Part shown: in pieces, positions 17,035-26,037 of the stretch | How positions within the stretch are numbered: position 1 is the first letter of the stretch | Layout: each line of letters starts with the position of its first letter | Assembly: GCF_900637305.1 (NCBI RefSeq) | Contig: NZ_LR134365.1 | Coordinates: forward strand, 1,171,501-1,235,500 | Source: Cardiobacterium hominis | GTDB lineage: Bacteria > Pseudomonadota > Gammaproteobacteria > Cardiobacteriales > Cardiobacteriaceae | Direction: 5' to 3' | Length of the DNA: 64,000 nucleotides | Program-made: the position numbers and the translations under genes | The notes under the pieces: generated by a model | What the model was told of the DNA's origin: nothing | Databases searched by the model: none | What the model saw: only the letters and a program-made list of their open reading frames with translations

Positions 17035-18270
17035 TCAGGAGGCGCTGACTGCTGCGGTTTTGCGTTGGTCGGCGAGGTCGGCGGCGGCGGTAAAGAGGAC
17101 GTCTGAGGAGGAGTTGAGCGCGGTTTCGGCGCTGTCCTGGATGATGCCGATGAGGACGCCAATGGCGATGACTTGCGCCGAGGTGTCGCCGTCAATGCCG
17201 AGCAGCGAGCAGGCCATCGGGATGAGCATCAGCGAACCGCCGGGGACGCCCGATGCGCCTGCCGCGCCTAATGTCGCGAGGAAGCAGAGCAGGAGCGCAT
17301 TCAGCGGGTGTACCGGCACGTGGATGGTGTTCGCCGCGGCAAGCGAGAGGACGGCGATGGTGATGGCCGCGCCCGCCATGTTGATGGTCGCGCCGAGCGG
17401 GATGCTGATGCTGTAGGTTTCTTCGCGGATGTGCAGTTCTTCGCAGAGGTCGAGGTTGATCGGGATGTTGGCGGCGGAGCTGCGGGTGAAGAAGGCGGGG
17501 ATGCCGCTTTGGGTGAGACAGCGCCAGACGAGCGGGTAGGGGTTTTGGCGCAGGATGGCCCAGACCATCAGCGGGTTCACGATGAGCGCAACCACCGCCA
17601 TGCTGCCGAGGAGGACGGCGATGAGACGGGCGTAGGTGTCAAAGGTGGAGAAGCCGGTGGTGGCGACGGTCGCGGTCACGAGGCCGAAGACGCCGTAGGG
17701 CGCGATGCGGATGACGAGCGAGACGACGTAGTGGATGACGCGCGCGGCATCGTCCAGCACGGTTTTGGTGACGCTGTTGGCGTGGCGCAGGGCAACGCCG
17801 GCAAGAATCGCCCAGGCGAGGATGCCGATGTAGTTGCCGTTGGTGGCGGCGCTGATGGGGTTGTCGGTGATTTTGAAGAGCAGGGTGGTCAGCACTTCTT
17901 TCAGGCTTTCCGGCGCGGTGACGGCTTCGGGGTTGCCGGTCAGGTGCAGGGTGGTGGGGTACCAGGTGCTGGCAAGCACGGCGACGGCGGCCGCGGCAAA
18001 GGTGCCGATGACGTAAAGCACGATGATGGTTTTCAGACCGCGCGCCTGCCCCTGCTGGTGGCGGGAGATGGCGTGGGTGATGAGGACGAAGACGAGGATG
18101 GGCGCGACGGCGCGCAGCGCCTTGGTGAAGAAGTCGCCGAGAATCTGGAAGTATTCGGCGGCCTGCGGCAGTTCGGCGACGAAAAGGATGCGGCCGATGA
18201 GGATGCCGAGCAGCATCGCCAAGAGGATTTGGCGGACGAGCGATTTGCCGAGCCAGCGGAGGAATTGCAT
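17035..18270 (-). CDS. sstT: serine/threonine:sodium symporter
   Basis: Inner-membrane DAACS-family carrier that imports serine and threonine with sodium. The 411-residue protein (E. coli 414) opens LRWLGKSLVRQILLAMLLGI. It has the serine-rich hairpin FFTRSSAANIPINLDLC, the sodium-site region GATINMAGAAITIAVLSLAA, the second hairpin AAGASGVPGGSLMLIP and the late QDSAETALNSSSDV motif. GGTCCT-type sequence precedes the start. It appears to be a single-gene unit. Confidence 0.95.
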   Translation of the reverse strand: MQFLRWLGKSLVRQILLAMLLGILIGRILFVAELPQAAEYFQILGDFFTKALRAVAPILVFVLITHAISRHQQGQARGLKTIIVLYVIGTFAAAAVAVLASTWYPTTLHLTGNPEAVTAPESLKEVLTTLLFKITDNPISAATNGNYIGILAWAILAGVALRHANSVTKTVLDDAARVIHYVVSLVIRIAPYGVFGLVTATVATTGFSTFDTYARLIAVLLGSMAVVALIVNPLMVWAILRQNPYPLVWRCLTQSGIPAFFTRSSAANIPINLDLCEELHIREETYSISIPLGATINMAGAAITIAVLSLAAANTIHVPVHPLNALLLCFLATLGAAGASGVPGGSLMLIPMACSLLGIDGDTSAQVIAIGVLIGIIQDSAETALNSSSDVLFTAAADLADQRKTAAVSAS

Positions 18271-18370
18271 GGGAGGTCCTTGTGGTGGTTGAAAGGGCGG
18301 CTATCTTACTGCCGCACCTGTATTTTCGGCAATCATCTGGCGAGAATAAAAGGGCTGGCGGGGCGGCATG

Positions 18371-18396
18371 AAAAAGCCCCGGCAGTTCCGGGGCTT
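18371..18396 (-). terminator. terminator of the small periplasmic protein gene
   Basis: On the minus strand, AGCCCCGG and CCGGGGCT pair around a five-base loop, followed by TTTTT. Confidence 0.85.
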
Positions 18397-18411
18397 TGGC
18401 AGGGCAGTGCC

Positions 18412-18804
18412 TTATTTGCGCGAATCAAGGAAGATGACTTTGATATTGCGCTTGCCGTCTTCATCGTCCACGTCGTATCCGATGCTGTACAGCGGCACGT
18501 TGCCTTCGGCGTCCATCTTGTTGTATTTCAGCTCGGCGTGTTCCCCGTCCACTTCTTCCGTTTCCGGCTGCAAGCCTTGCTCTTTGGCCTTGGCCTGGAT
18601 AAAGGCGGCAATGTCGGCAACCTTGGCATCGGTGGCGACGGTGAAATCGATGCCGCCGGTGCCGTCGTCTTCGCCTTCCACGAAGGTTACTTTTTCCGGC
18701 AGGAAGACTTCGGCAGGGACGCTTTTCAGGTCTTTCAGCGGGGTGTCGGCGAAAGCGGCAACGGATACCAGGGTCATGGCAGCGGCGAGCAGGGATTTTT
18801 TCAT
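18412..18804 (-). CDS. small exported protein of unknown function
   Basis: A 130-residue protein with a clear signal peptide (MKKSLLAAAMTLVSVAAFA, cleavage before DTP) and an acidic mature part rich in Asp and Glu (EGEDDGTGG, DVDDEDGKR). I chose MKKSLL, since GGAG lies seven bases upstream. The mature part may be a small alpha/beta domain (KVADIAAFIQAKAKEQGLQP). I do not recognise the family. It is a single-gene unit with its own terminator. Confidence 0.75.
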   Translation of the reverse strand: MKKSLLAAAMTLVSVAAFADTPLKDLKSVPAEVFLPEKVTFVEGEDDGTGGIDFTVATDAKVADIAAFIQAKAKEQGLQPETEEVDGEHAELKYNKMDAEGNVPLYSIGYDVDDEDGKRNIKVIFLDSRK

Positions 18805-18969
18805 GTAAGACTCCAATCTGTTTGGGGATAAAGGAAGGCGCCAAAGCGCGGGCGCATCCTACTATGATTCGCAGGCGCTTTCCAAGACGGTTTGGCATTT
18901 TCCTGCGCGCCCCGCGTGCAAGCGCCGCAGACTTACCCTTAATCAAGAAAGTAGGCGCGGGTTCGGTTA

Positions 18970-18975
18970 TATAAT
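18970..18975 (+). promoter_or_regulatory. -10 element for the SCO1/thioredoxin/propeller operon
   Basis: TATAAT lies about 31 bases before the first start codon. No convincing -35 is seen. Confidence 0.4.
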
Positions 18976-19005
18976 GCTAACGCCCTTCACAACCGGAGAC
19001 CCTCC

Positions 19006-19671
19006 ATGACCCGCACGTTTCGTACCCTGCTTGCCAGCGCCCTGCTTGCTGCTGCCGTCCCGACCGTTTTCGCCGAAGACGCCAAACCTGTCGGCGAACC
19101 CGCCAAAGCGGCGGAAAGCGCCAGCGAACCGGCACAACAACCCCAGCCGGAAGGCTACCATTTCGCCCTGACCGGCCCGGGAAACCAGGCCGTTACCGAC
19201 GCGAGCGAGCCGTTCAAGGACAAATACCTGCTAGTCGCTTTCGGCTTCACCTCCTGCCCGGACGTCTGCCCGACCACCCTCTACGAATTCGCGCAGATGC
19301 TGAAAATCGTCAAGGCGCCGGAGAAAATCCAGCCCGTCTTCATCAGCATCGACCCGCTGCGCGACGATTCCGAGCGCTTAAACCAGTACACCGGCTACTT
19401 CGACAAACGCATCGTCGGCCTGACCGGCGCGATGGCCGACATCGAAGCCACCGCCAAGCGCTACAGCGCCACCTTCGGCTACCGTCACAACGGCAAAAAA
19501 GTCGTGCCGCCCGACCTGCCGGAAGGCTACACCGTCTATCACAGCACCATGATTTACCTGCTCTCGCCGGAGCGCGAACTCATTGACGCCTTCGATTACC
19601 AAAGCGGCGCGGACAAACTGGCGCGCGACATCGACAAAGCCATCAGCAAAGCAGAAGGCGGCAAATCATGA
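19006..19671 (+). CDS. SCO1/SenC-family periplasmic protein
   Basis: A 221-residue exported protein: signal peptide of about 23 residues ending FAED, an Ala/Pro/Glu-rich linker, then the SCO1 thioredoxin fold. The copper/redox motif is CPDVCP (FTSCPDVCPTT) and the distal histidine lies in VYHSTMIYLL. SCO proteins deliver copper to, or reduce, cytochrome oxidase CuA or other cuproenzymes. Here the leader looks cleavable, with no membrane anchor, so the protein may be soluble. Its stop overlaps the next start by four bases. Confidence 0.9.
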   Translation: MTRTFRTLLASALLAAAVPTVFAEDAKPVGEPAKAAESASEPAQQPQPEGYHFALTGPGNQAVTDASEPFKDKYLLVAFGFTSCPDVCPTTLYEFAQMLKIVKAPEKIQPVFISIDPLRDDSERLNQYTGYFDKRIVGLTGAMADIEATAKRYSATFGYRHNGKKVVPPDLPEGYTVYHSTMIYLLSPERELIDAFDYQSGADKLARDIDKAISKAEGGKS

Positions 19672-20168
19672 AGCGCCTGACCATCACCCTGCTCGCCGCC
19701 CTCCTGGGCGGCGTTGCGCAAGCAGCCGACTGCATCCCGCCGGAAGGCTTCCAGCCGGCAAGCTCACCGGCACCGCTGCACGACATCATCAAGCGCGACG
19801 CCAAACAGCGCGTCGCCCTGCTCAACGTCTGGGCCATCTGGTGCGCGCCCTGCCGCAAAGAACTGCCGCTGCTCGACAACATCGCACAGGACGAAAACGC
19901 GCCGCTGGAAATCATCACCCTGAACCTCGGCGACGACCCGGCAGTCATCGACAAAATCTACGACGAACTGCACATTACCGCCCTGCCGCGCGACAACCAC
20001 GGCGACCACGCCCTGCTGAAAACCCTCGGCGGCGTCGGCCTGCCGCTGTCTGTCTGGTACGTGGATGACAAAATGATTGCTAAAAGCGCGGGCGCGCTGC
20101 ACGACGGCGACGCCCTCGTCGCCTACGCCCGCTGTCTGAACGATAACCGCGAAGGAAGCCAGCCATGA
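19668..20168 (+). CDS. periplasmic TlpA-like thioredoxin
   Basis: A 166-residue protein with a signal peptide ending VAQA and a thioredoxin fold whose active site is WCAPCRKELPLL. This is the reductant type found with cytochrome maturation and copper proteins. A late cis-proline region (GLPLSVWYV) is present. Two further cysteines (ADC at the mature N-terminus and ARC near the end) may form an extra disulfide. It overlaps both neighbours by four bases, so it probably serves the SCO1 protein, the propeller, or both. Confidence 0.87.
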   Translation: MKRLTITLLAALLGGVAQAADCIPPEGFQPASSPAPLHDIIKRDAKQRVALLNVWAIWCAPCRKELPLLDNIAQDENAPLEIITLNLGDDPAVIDKIYDELHITALPRDNHGDHALLKTLGGVGLPLSVWYVDDKMIAKSAGALHDGDALVAYARCLNDNREGSQP

Positions 20169-21370
20169 AACGCCGCCAACTCCTCCTCGCCACAGGCGCC
20201 GCCGCACTCGCCCGCCCGCTGTGGGCACTACAACCGCCCGGCAACGCCGCGGCAACGCCGGTCGCCACAAGCGCGCCGCCCGAAACTGCCGCCCCGCAAA
20301 GCCTCTACGACCCGACGCGCTACGTCTTCGTCGCCGACAAGGGCATGAGTAACATTGCCGTCGTCGATCTCGAAGAAGAACGCCAGGTGGACACCCTGCG
20401 CTCGCCCGTCGCCATCCGCACCTTCGCCAGCAGCACCGACAAACCCTGGCTGGCGATTAGCGACCAGCGCCGCTACGCCATCACCCTCATTAACCTCGAA
20501 ACCCGCGACATCCAGGAAATCCCGCTGCCCAGCCGCGCCTTCCGCCTCACCTTCGTCCCGGAAAGCAGCAAAATCGCCGTCACCCTCGAAGACCGCGTCG
20601 GCATGATTGACTACCGCAGCGGCGAAGTGAACATCCTCGAAAAAACCTTCCAGAACCTCTACACTCGCTTCAACACCATCTTCAGCGTTTACAGCCAGAC
20701 CTTCTGGGTACTGCAAGAAAACACCCCGCTCATCTACCAATACAGCTACAGCGACCCGGCAAAAGGCTGGCAAACCATCGACATCGGCGAAACCCGTGGC
20801 TTGGGCAGCGGCGCGCCGAGCTTTGAAGACCGCCTCATCGCCTTCAACACCTACTACGCCGACGAAGGCATCATCTACTTCGCCGACACCGGCAAAGTCA
20901 TCAAAACCGGGCCGCTCTACGACTCCAAGCAGCTGAACGAACGGCTGCTCGAACCCTTCATCGACAACGGCATGAAACACGTCATCTTCGGCGACCTGGG
21001 CGGCAACATCCTCATCTACGAACCCGACGTCAGCGACGAACCCAAGCGGCTCCAACTGGGCTACCGCCCGCGCAAATTCCGCACCGGCTGGCTCGACCGC
21101 TACCTCGTTGTCGGCGGCGACCGCCACCTCAGCATCCATCCCTTCGACAACCTCGAAGAACGCATCCAGCTGGATTTCGGCTACGACGAAGACGTCACCG
21201 ACATGTGGATCAGCGGCGACAGCAAACTGGTGCTTTACAGCAAAGAATACAAACCCGTGCTCTCGCGCTACAACCTGCAAACCCAGGAAAGCCTGCCGGA
21301 CATCCGCCTAAACGGCATCGTCCAGGCCGACTGGATCCGCATGGGCAGCACCAACAACGTCTGCTACTGA
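20165..21370 (+). CDS. Tat-exported beta-propeller protein
   Basis: A 401-residue protein whose N-terminus MKRRQLLLATGAAALARP is a twin-arginine signal. The rest shows repeated blade-like strands (YVFVADKGMSNIAVVDLE, DRVGMIDYRSGE, GGNILIYEPDV, DRHLSIHPFDN), as in YncE or the methylamine dehydrogenase heavy chain. Tat export implies folding, perhaps with a cofactor, in the cytoplasm. It ends in NNVCY with a lone cysteine. The function is not recognised; its operon partners suggest a redox or copper role in the periplasm. Confidence 0.8.
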   Translation: MKRRQLLLATGAAALARPLWALQPPGNAAATPVATSAPPETAAPQSLYDPTRYVFVADKGMSNIAVVDLEEERQVDTLRSPVAIRTFASSTDKPWLAISDQRRYAITLINLETRDIQEIPLPSRAFRLTFVPESSKIAVTLEDRVGMIDYRSGEVNILEKTFQNLYTRFNTIFSVYSQTFWVLQENTPLIYQYSYSDPAKGWQTIDIGETRGLGSGAPSFEDRLIAFNTYYADEGIIYFADTGKVIKTGPLYDSKQLNERLLEPFIDNGMKHVIFGDLGGNILIYEPDVSDEPKRLQLGYRPRKFRTGWLDRYLVVGGDRHLSIHPFDNLEERIQLDFGYDEDVTDMWISGDSKLVLYSKEYKPVLSRYNLQTQESLPDIRLNGIVQADWIRMGSTNNVCY

Positions 21371-21462
21371 AGCGGCTGTAGCCGCTTCCCCGCTGCGCAG
21401 GGGGGCGGAAAATGCAAATTGCAAACACGCCTTGATGCAAAATCCAATGGAATCAACCGCCG

Positions 21463-21957
21463 ATGAATCCCCGCATCACCCTCGCACCCTGTCGCGGCGA
21501 ACACTATCCCGCACTCACCGCTTACCAACTGTCCGGCGAGCAGGCCGAATTCTCGCGCTCACCCAGTGACTGGTTAAGCGGCAACATCGCGTTCAGTGCG
21601 GCGCAGCTGGCGGTAACCATTCTGCGTGACGACGAACCCATCGGCTTCTTTGTCCTTGATAGCGGCGCCGACCACGACGCATACAGCGCTAACCCACACG
21701 CCGCGCTGCTGCGCTCCATGTCGCTTCACCCCAGACATCAGGGCAACGGCTATGCCCGCGCCGCGCTTGCGCCAGCCACGCTGGATGCGTTCATCCGTGC
21801 GCATCTGCCCGGTTGCGACGAAATCGTCCTTGGCGTCAATCATGCCAACCGTGCCGCCATCCGCCTCTATCAGCGCGCCGGTTTTGAGGACACCGGCCGC
21901 ACCTATGACGGTCTGAAAGGGCTGCAATTTATTTACCACCGCGTGCTGGCGCATTAA
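21463..21957 (+). CDS. GNAT-family N-acetyltransferase
   Basis: A 164-residue GNAT-fold protein with the acetyl-CoA pyrophosphate loop HPRHQGNGYARAAL and the C-terminal NHANRAAIRLYQRAGFEDTG that ends most GNAT domains. It resembles spermidine/aminoglycoside-type acetyltransferases such as YjaB or SpeG only in general layout; the substrate cannot be told. It follows the propeller gene after 92 bases that contain a hairpin (21371-21386) without a T run, and ends at a strong terminator. Confidence 0.85.
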   Translation: MNPRITLAPCRGEHYPALTAYQLSGEQAEFSRSPSDWLSGNIAFSAAQLAVTILRDDEPIGFFVLDSGADHDAYSANPHAALLRSMSLHPRHQGNGYARAALAPATLDAFIRAHLPGCDEIVLGVNHANRAAIRLYQRAGFEDTGRTYDGLKGLQFIYHRVLAH

Positions 21958-21971
21958 GGGTAATGCGCGCC

Positions 21972-22010
21972 GCAAAGAGAAAGGCTGCCGGAGCAGCCTT
22001 TTTCTTTGCA
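21972..22010. terminator. bidirectional terminator between the GNAT gene and efeU
   Basis: A long palindrome: GCAAAGA...AAAGGCTGC, loop CGGA, GCAGCCTTT...TCTTTGC. A and T runs flank the core on both sides, so it can end both converging units. Confidence 0.85.
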
Positions 22011-22025
22011 GGGATTGGCGCGGTT

Positions 22026-23738
22026 TCAATGTTTATGCCGGAACAGTCTGCCGATGGCGGGGATGAGCGCGAGGTAGAGCGCTTGGGCGGCGATGCTTTC
22101 CCAGTTGGGATAGAAGCCGATGTTGGGCAGGGAGGGCAGGGCGCTCACCGCGTGGGTCGGCAGGATTTGGGTGAGTTGCAGCGCGTGGATGCTGACGCCC
22201 AGGATTTTGAAGCCGAGCGCGTAGATAAGCCAGGTCATCACTTTGAACATGAGGTGCATCGGCAGGCGCAGGCTGCCCTGGTTCATCAGCACGGCGATAA
22301 ACGCGAGCAGGGCGACGGCGAGGCCGATGCCGGCCAGCAGGTCGCCGGTGGTGATTTGCGGCAGCATGCCGACGTAGAAAAGGATGGTCTCCGCGCCTTC
22401 GCGGAAGACGGCGAGGAAGCTCAGGAGTATCATGGAGACAAGGCTGCCGGTGGCGAGCGCTTGTGCCACTTGTTTGTCCACGAATTTTTTCCAGCCTTCG
22501 ATGCTGGATTTGCTGTGCAGCCAGGCGCCGATGAAGAGCATCATGATGACGGCGACGATGCCGACCGCACCTTCGAGGATTTCGCGGTTGGTGCCGGCGG
22601 CGGCGAGGCTGGGGAAGAGGCGTTGCAGGGCGATGGCGCCGATGATGCTGGCGACAAGTCCCAGCGCGGCGCCGCCGTAAACCCAGCGTTTGGCGTGTGG
22701 CTGGCGCGCGGCGTTGAGTGCTGCGATGAGCGCCATGACGACGAGCAGCGCTTCGACGCCTTCGCGCAGGAGAACGAGCATGGCGTCAATGATGCCGTAG
22801 CTGGCGCTGATGTCGATGGCTTTGAGGTCACTCACCAGGGTTTGCAGGCGGGCGATGTTCGCAGGCTCGCTGCCTTTGCTCATGATGACCGGCAGTTCGC
22901 TTTCAACGCGGGCGTATAGTGCACCGTCGCGGGTTTGCACGTCGCCTTCAAAGATGGGCCATTGTTGGATGAAGGTGCCGATGTCGCTGCTGGCGCTCGC
23001 GCTGTCGCCGTTTTGCAGGGCGGTGAGCGCCTGTTCGAGGAGGTTGATGCCGTCCGGCAGGGTTTGCGGCGCGTTGGCGGCGACTTGCGGCTGGAGGGTG
23101 TTGCCCGCTTTGAAGTCGTTCAGGGCGTCACCGAGGCGTTGCGCCTGTTTTTCCATTTCGGGGTAGTTCGGCGGCTCGGCGAGCATGGCGACGCGCAGGA
23201 AGGCCATGGCGTTTTCGATTTGTCCGTAGTGGCCGAGGCTGGTTTCGCGCACGATTTTTTCGTTGAGCGTCCAGGTGCTGTTGAAGCGTTTGTAGATGGT
23301 TTGTGCGTCTTCGAGGTTATGCGCGACGACGGCGTCGTGCAGTTGGTCATAGACCGGCATCACCCGCTTGGCGAAGGCTTGGCGGGCGGCGGCGTAGTCC
23401 ACCGGGTTTTGTTCTTTTTCAAAGGTGTAGAGCGCGCGCGACAGGCTTTCGAGGCTGGCGGCGTCCGGGCGGGCGAGGGCGGCATCAAGTGCGGCGCTGA
23501 CTTTTTGTCCGGCGGGCGAGTCGTGGTTGTCGAGCGCGGTAAAGGTTTGTTTGATGGCTTGCAGGTGCGGGGTGGCGCGGGCGCGGTCGTTTTGTTTGAC
23601 GGCGCTCATGGCGTCGGAGAGTTCGATAAAGAGCGGGCTGGTGTTTACCGCCGCCTGCACCGCGCCGCCCACGAGGGCGAGCGCGAGGACGAACAGCAGG
23701 CTAATTTTGTGTAAACAGTGTTTTGCCGAGGTAGTCAT
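22026..23738 (-). CDS. efeU: FTR1-family iron permease (EfeU-like) with periplasmic extension
   Basis: Inner-membrane iron importer. The 570 residues comprise a signal-like N-terminus, a helical domain of about 270 residues probably in the periplasm, then a seven-span FTR1 domain (about 310-565) with both REGxE iron motifs: LREGVEALL and FREGAETILF. E. coli EfeU lacks the long extension; related forms are known in other bacteria. The start overlaps the end of efeB by 38 bases. No later start would keep the leader peptide. It is the last gene of efeO-efeB-efeU. Confidence 0.9.
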   Translation of the reverse strand: MTTSAKHCLHKISLLFVLALALVGGAVQAAVNTSPLFIELSDAMSAVKQNDRARATPHLQAIKQTFTALDNHDSPAGQKVSAALDAALARPDAASLESLSRALYTFEKEQNPVDYAAARQAFAKRVMPVYDQLHDAVVAHNLEDAQTIYKRFNSTWTLNEKIVRETSLGHYGQIENAMAFLRVAMLAEPPNYPEMEKQAQRLGDALNDFKAGNTLQPQVAANAPQTLPDGINLLEQALTALQNGDSASASSDIGTFIQQWPIFEGDVQTRDGALYARVESELPVIMSKGSEPANIARLQTLVSDLKAIDISASYGIIDAMLVLLREGVEALLVVMALIAALNAARQPHAKRWVYGGAALGLVASIIGAIALQRLFPSLAAAGTNREILEGAVGIVAVIMMLFIGAWLHSKSSIEGWKKFVDKQVAQALATGSLVSMILLSFLAVFREGAETILFYVGMLPQITTGDLLAGIGLAVALLAFIAVLMNQGSLRLPMHLMFKVMTWLIYALGFKILGVSIHALQLTQILPTHAVSALPSLPNIGFYPNWESIAAQALYLALIPAIGRLFRHKH

Positions 23739-24909
23739 TTTCGTCTTTTACTCCGGGGAAGCAGGCGAAGATGCCGCTGCCGATGTGGGTGATGTATTCG
23801 TTCATTTTGTCCACGTTGCCAAAGGCGTTCTGGATGTCGATGAAGGCTTTGGGGTCTTTTTGGTAGGAGAGGAACAGCAAGCCGGTGTCGAACTGGCTTT
23901 TGTCGTCTATGCCGCTGGCGTAGGAAAAGGAGCGGCGCAGGATGTTGTGGCCGGTGGCGTGTGCCAGGCGGGCGTGCGAGGTTTCGGGCATCGCCGGTTC
24001 GCCCTTGTCGTTTTTGAGGCTAAGGTTGATGGGTTCGTGTTCTTCGTGCTGTCCCATCGGCGCGCCGCTGTCGCGGTAGCGGCCAAAGGTGTTGTGCTGT
24101 TCGCCGAGGCTGGTGCGGTCCCAGGTTTCTAAAAACATTTTGATGCGCCGCGCGATGAGGTAGCTGCCGCCTTTGAGCCAGCCATCGCTCTCTACCCAGA
24201 CGACTTTGTCGAGGTTTTCGCCGCTGAAGTTGGCGGTGCCGTCTTTGAAGGCGAAGAGGTTGCGCGGGGTTTCGCTGGCGCTGTCGTAGGAGTTGAAGCC
24301 CGCCTGGCTCCAGCGCATGGTGAGGTTCAAGCGCGCACCGCGCACGAGGTTGCGCACCGCGTGGAAGGCGACTTGCGGGTCATCGGCGCAGGCCTGGATG
24401 CAGAGGTCGCCGCCGGTGTAGGCCGCTTGCAGTTGGTCGCGCGGGAAGTGCGGCAGGTCGGCGAGTTCGGCCGGGCGCAGGTGCTCCATTTTCAGCTTGC
24501 TGAAGAAGCTGGGGCTGACGCCAAAGGTGAGGGTGAGATTGTGCGGGTTGAGGCTGTCTGCTTCGCCGGTGTCGGTCGGCGGGATGTAGAGGTTTTTGCT
24601 GTAGGGTTTGACGTGCTCGCCGCGGGTGAGGTTCAGGCTGTAGGCCGTCCACAGCTGGAACATTTCCTGGATTTTTTCGCGGTCATCGCTGTGCAGGTCG
24701 GCGACGAGGAAGTAGATATGTTTTTGTGCCGGGGTAGTGATGCCCGCCTGATGGCTGCCGTAGAAGGGGATTTCGTTATGCGCGGGCGGGTTGGTGGCGG
24801 CAGGCGGGCAGGGTGCGCCTTCTGCTTTCGCAGCAGTGCCGGCAACGAGGCCGGCACTGATGATTCCGCATTGTTTGATAAAACCCCGACGCGATGGTGC
24901 ATCTGTCAT
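23701..24909 (-). CDS. efeB: deferrochelatase/peroxidase EfeB (DyP-type, Tat-exported)
   Basis: Haem-containing DyP-type peroxidase of the ferrous-iron uptake complex, in the periplasm. The 402-residue protein has a twin-arginine leader (SRRGFIKQCGIISAGLVAG), the DyP motif FAFKDGTAN with the catalytic Asp, and the distal-side GRYRDSGAPMG arginine. Known roles are oxidation of iron for uptake by the FTR1 permease, or iron release from haem; which applies here is not decided. It sits between efeO (23 bases upstream) and efeU (overlapping). Confidence 0.93.
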   Translation of the reverse strand: MTDAPSRRGFIKQCGIISAGLVAGTAAKAEGAPCPPAATNPPAHNEIPFYGSHQAGITTPAQKHIYFLVADLHSDDREKIQEMFQLWTAYSLNLTRGEHVKPYSKNLYIPPTDTGEADSLNPHNLTLTFGVSPSFFSKLKMEHLRPAELADLPHFPRDQLQAAYTGGDLCIQACADDPQVAFHAVRNLVRGARLNLTMRWSQAGFNSYDSASETPRNLFAFKDGTANFSGENLDKVVWVESDGWLKGGSYLIARRIKMFLETWDRTSLGEQHNTFGRYRDSGAPMGQHEEHEPINLSLKNDKGEPAMPETSHARLAHATGHNILRRSFSYASGIDDKSQFDTGLLFLSYQKDPKAFIDIQNAFGNVDKMNEYITHIGSGIFACFPGVKDENDYLGKTLFTQN

Positions 24910-24932
24910 TTTATGGCCTTGTGGTTGGTGGG

Positions 24933-25790
24933 TTATTCGATGATGACGCCCATTTGTGCGAGCGGTTCGCCGAGTTTGTTCACCGCTTCGGCGAGTGCCT
25001 TGATTTCGTCTTTGCTCAGGGTGTCGTAACCGGCGTAGTCGTAGCTGCCGTCTTTCGCCTTGTTGTGCTTGTCGAGCAGGGCGTTCACCGCTTTGAACTG
25101 GGCTTCGATTTCGCCAGCGAGTTTTTTGTCTTTGGCTTCCAGCGCAGGCTTGAACAGTTCGAAGATTTTTTCGGCGCCTTCGATGTTGGCCTTGAAGTCA
25201 AAGAGATCGGTCTTGGAGAAGATGTCTTCTTCGCCGGTAATCTTGGTGGTGGATACTTCGTTCAGGAGGTCAACCGCACCGGTAACCATCAGCTGCGGGG
25301 TGACGTCCACCGTCGGGATTTTGGCGCGCAGTTCTTTGATGTCTTTCACCAGTTGGTCGGCGATTTCTTCGGTGCCCTTGGTGGTTTTGTCTTCCCAGAG
25401 GATGCGCTCGATTTTGTGGAAACCGGTCCAGATGGCGGTTGCGTGTTTTTCGGCGTCGGCGTCATCTTTGGCCTTGCCTGCTTCTTTCACTTCGGCGGTG
25501 AGGTCGGCGAGACGGGCGTCGATACGCGGGTCAAGGTCGCCAAAGCTCTCGGCGATCGGCTCGGAGCGCTCGTAGTACATGCGCGCGACGGCATAGACTT
25601 TCTTGGCGTTTTCCAGATCGCCTTTCTTCAGGTAATCGGCGAATTTTTCGGTGTCCGCCAGCAGCAGGTCAATCTGCTCGACGACGAATTTTTTGTACGC
25701 TTCGGTTTCCTTGGAAAGGTCGGCAGCAGCGCTGGCGTTGAAGGAAAGCACGCTGAAGCCAAGAGCAAGGGCAAGGGTTTTCAGTTTCAT
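24933..25790 (-). CDS. efeO: EfeO/EfeM-type periplasmic iron-binding protein (M75 family)
   Basis: Periplasmic partner of the EfeUOB iron importer. The 285-residue protein has a signal peptide (MKLKTLALALGFSVLSFNAS) and an M75 imelysin-like helical domain with the HxxE metal motif in GFHKIERILWE. E. coli EfeO is about 90 residues longer because of an N-terminal cupredoxin domain, which is absent here, so this is the shorter EfeM form. I chose MKLKTL, with GGAG five bases upstream; a longer in-frame extension has no such site. It is the first gene of the operon. Confidence 0.9.
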   Translation of the reverse strand: MKLKTLALALGFSVLSFNASAAADLSKETEAYKKFVVEQIDLLLADTEKFADYLKKGDLENAKKVYAVARMYYERSEPIAESFGDLDPRIDARLADLTAEVKEAGKAKDDADAEKHATAIWTGFHKIERILWEDKTTKGTEEIADQLVKDIKELRAKIPTVDVTPQLMVTGAVDLLNEVSTTKITGEEDIFSKTDLFDFKANIEGAEKIFELFKPALEAKDKKLAGEIEAQFKAVNALLDKHNKAKDGSYDYAGYDTLSKDEIKALAEAVNKLGEPLAQMGVIIE

Positions 25791-25999
25791 GGAGACTCCA
25801 TTGGACAGGGTTTGCGAAGATGTGAACGAAAGCCGCAGCGGGGCGGTTTTGCCGCGCGGCAGGATGGTCAAATTCGGAAACATTCTCAAATGATTTTTTG
25901 TTGCAAGTTACGTTTAAAAATACTTGCTGATTAGGCGGATAGCTGTGCGAAAGCGTGTTTTGCCACAGGCAGGTTTGCACTGTGTGTGATGAATTCGCC

Positions 26000-26020
26000 A
26001 TAATAACGCTTTCAATTATC
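26000..26020 (+). promoter_or_regulatory. AT-rich inverted repeat before the second FTR1 gene
   Basis: ATAAT and ATTAT face each other across ten bases, about 20 bases before the start codon in the efeO/FTR1 divergent interval. The place fits a regulator of both units, but the sequence is not a good Fur-box match, so identity is open. Confidence 0.25.
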
Positions 26021-26037
26021 CTGGAGAAAATTCCGTC

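Noticed and set aside
21371-21386. Hairpin AGCGGC-TGTA-GCCGCT after the propeller gene
   Set aside because: No T run follows, so it was not called a terminator.
25791-26037. Fur box between the two iron operons
   Set aside because: Expected there, but no 19-base stretch matches the consensus well; only a weak AT-rich inverted repeat is reported.
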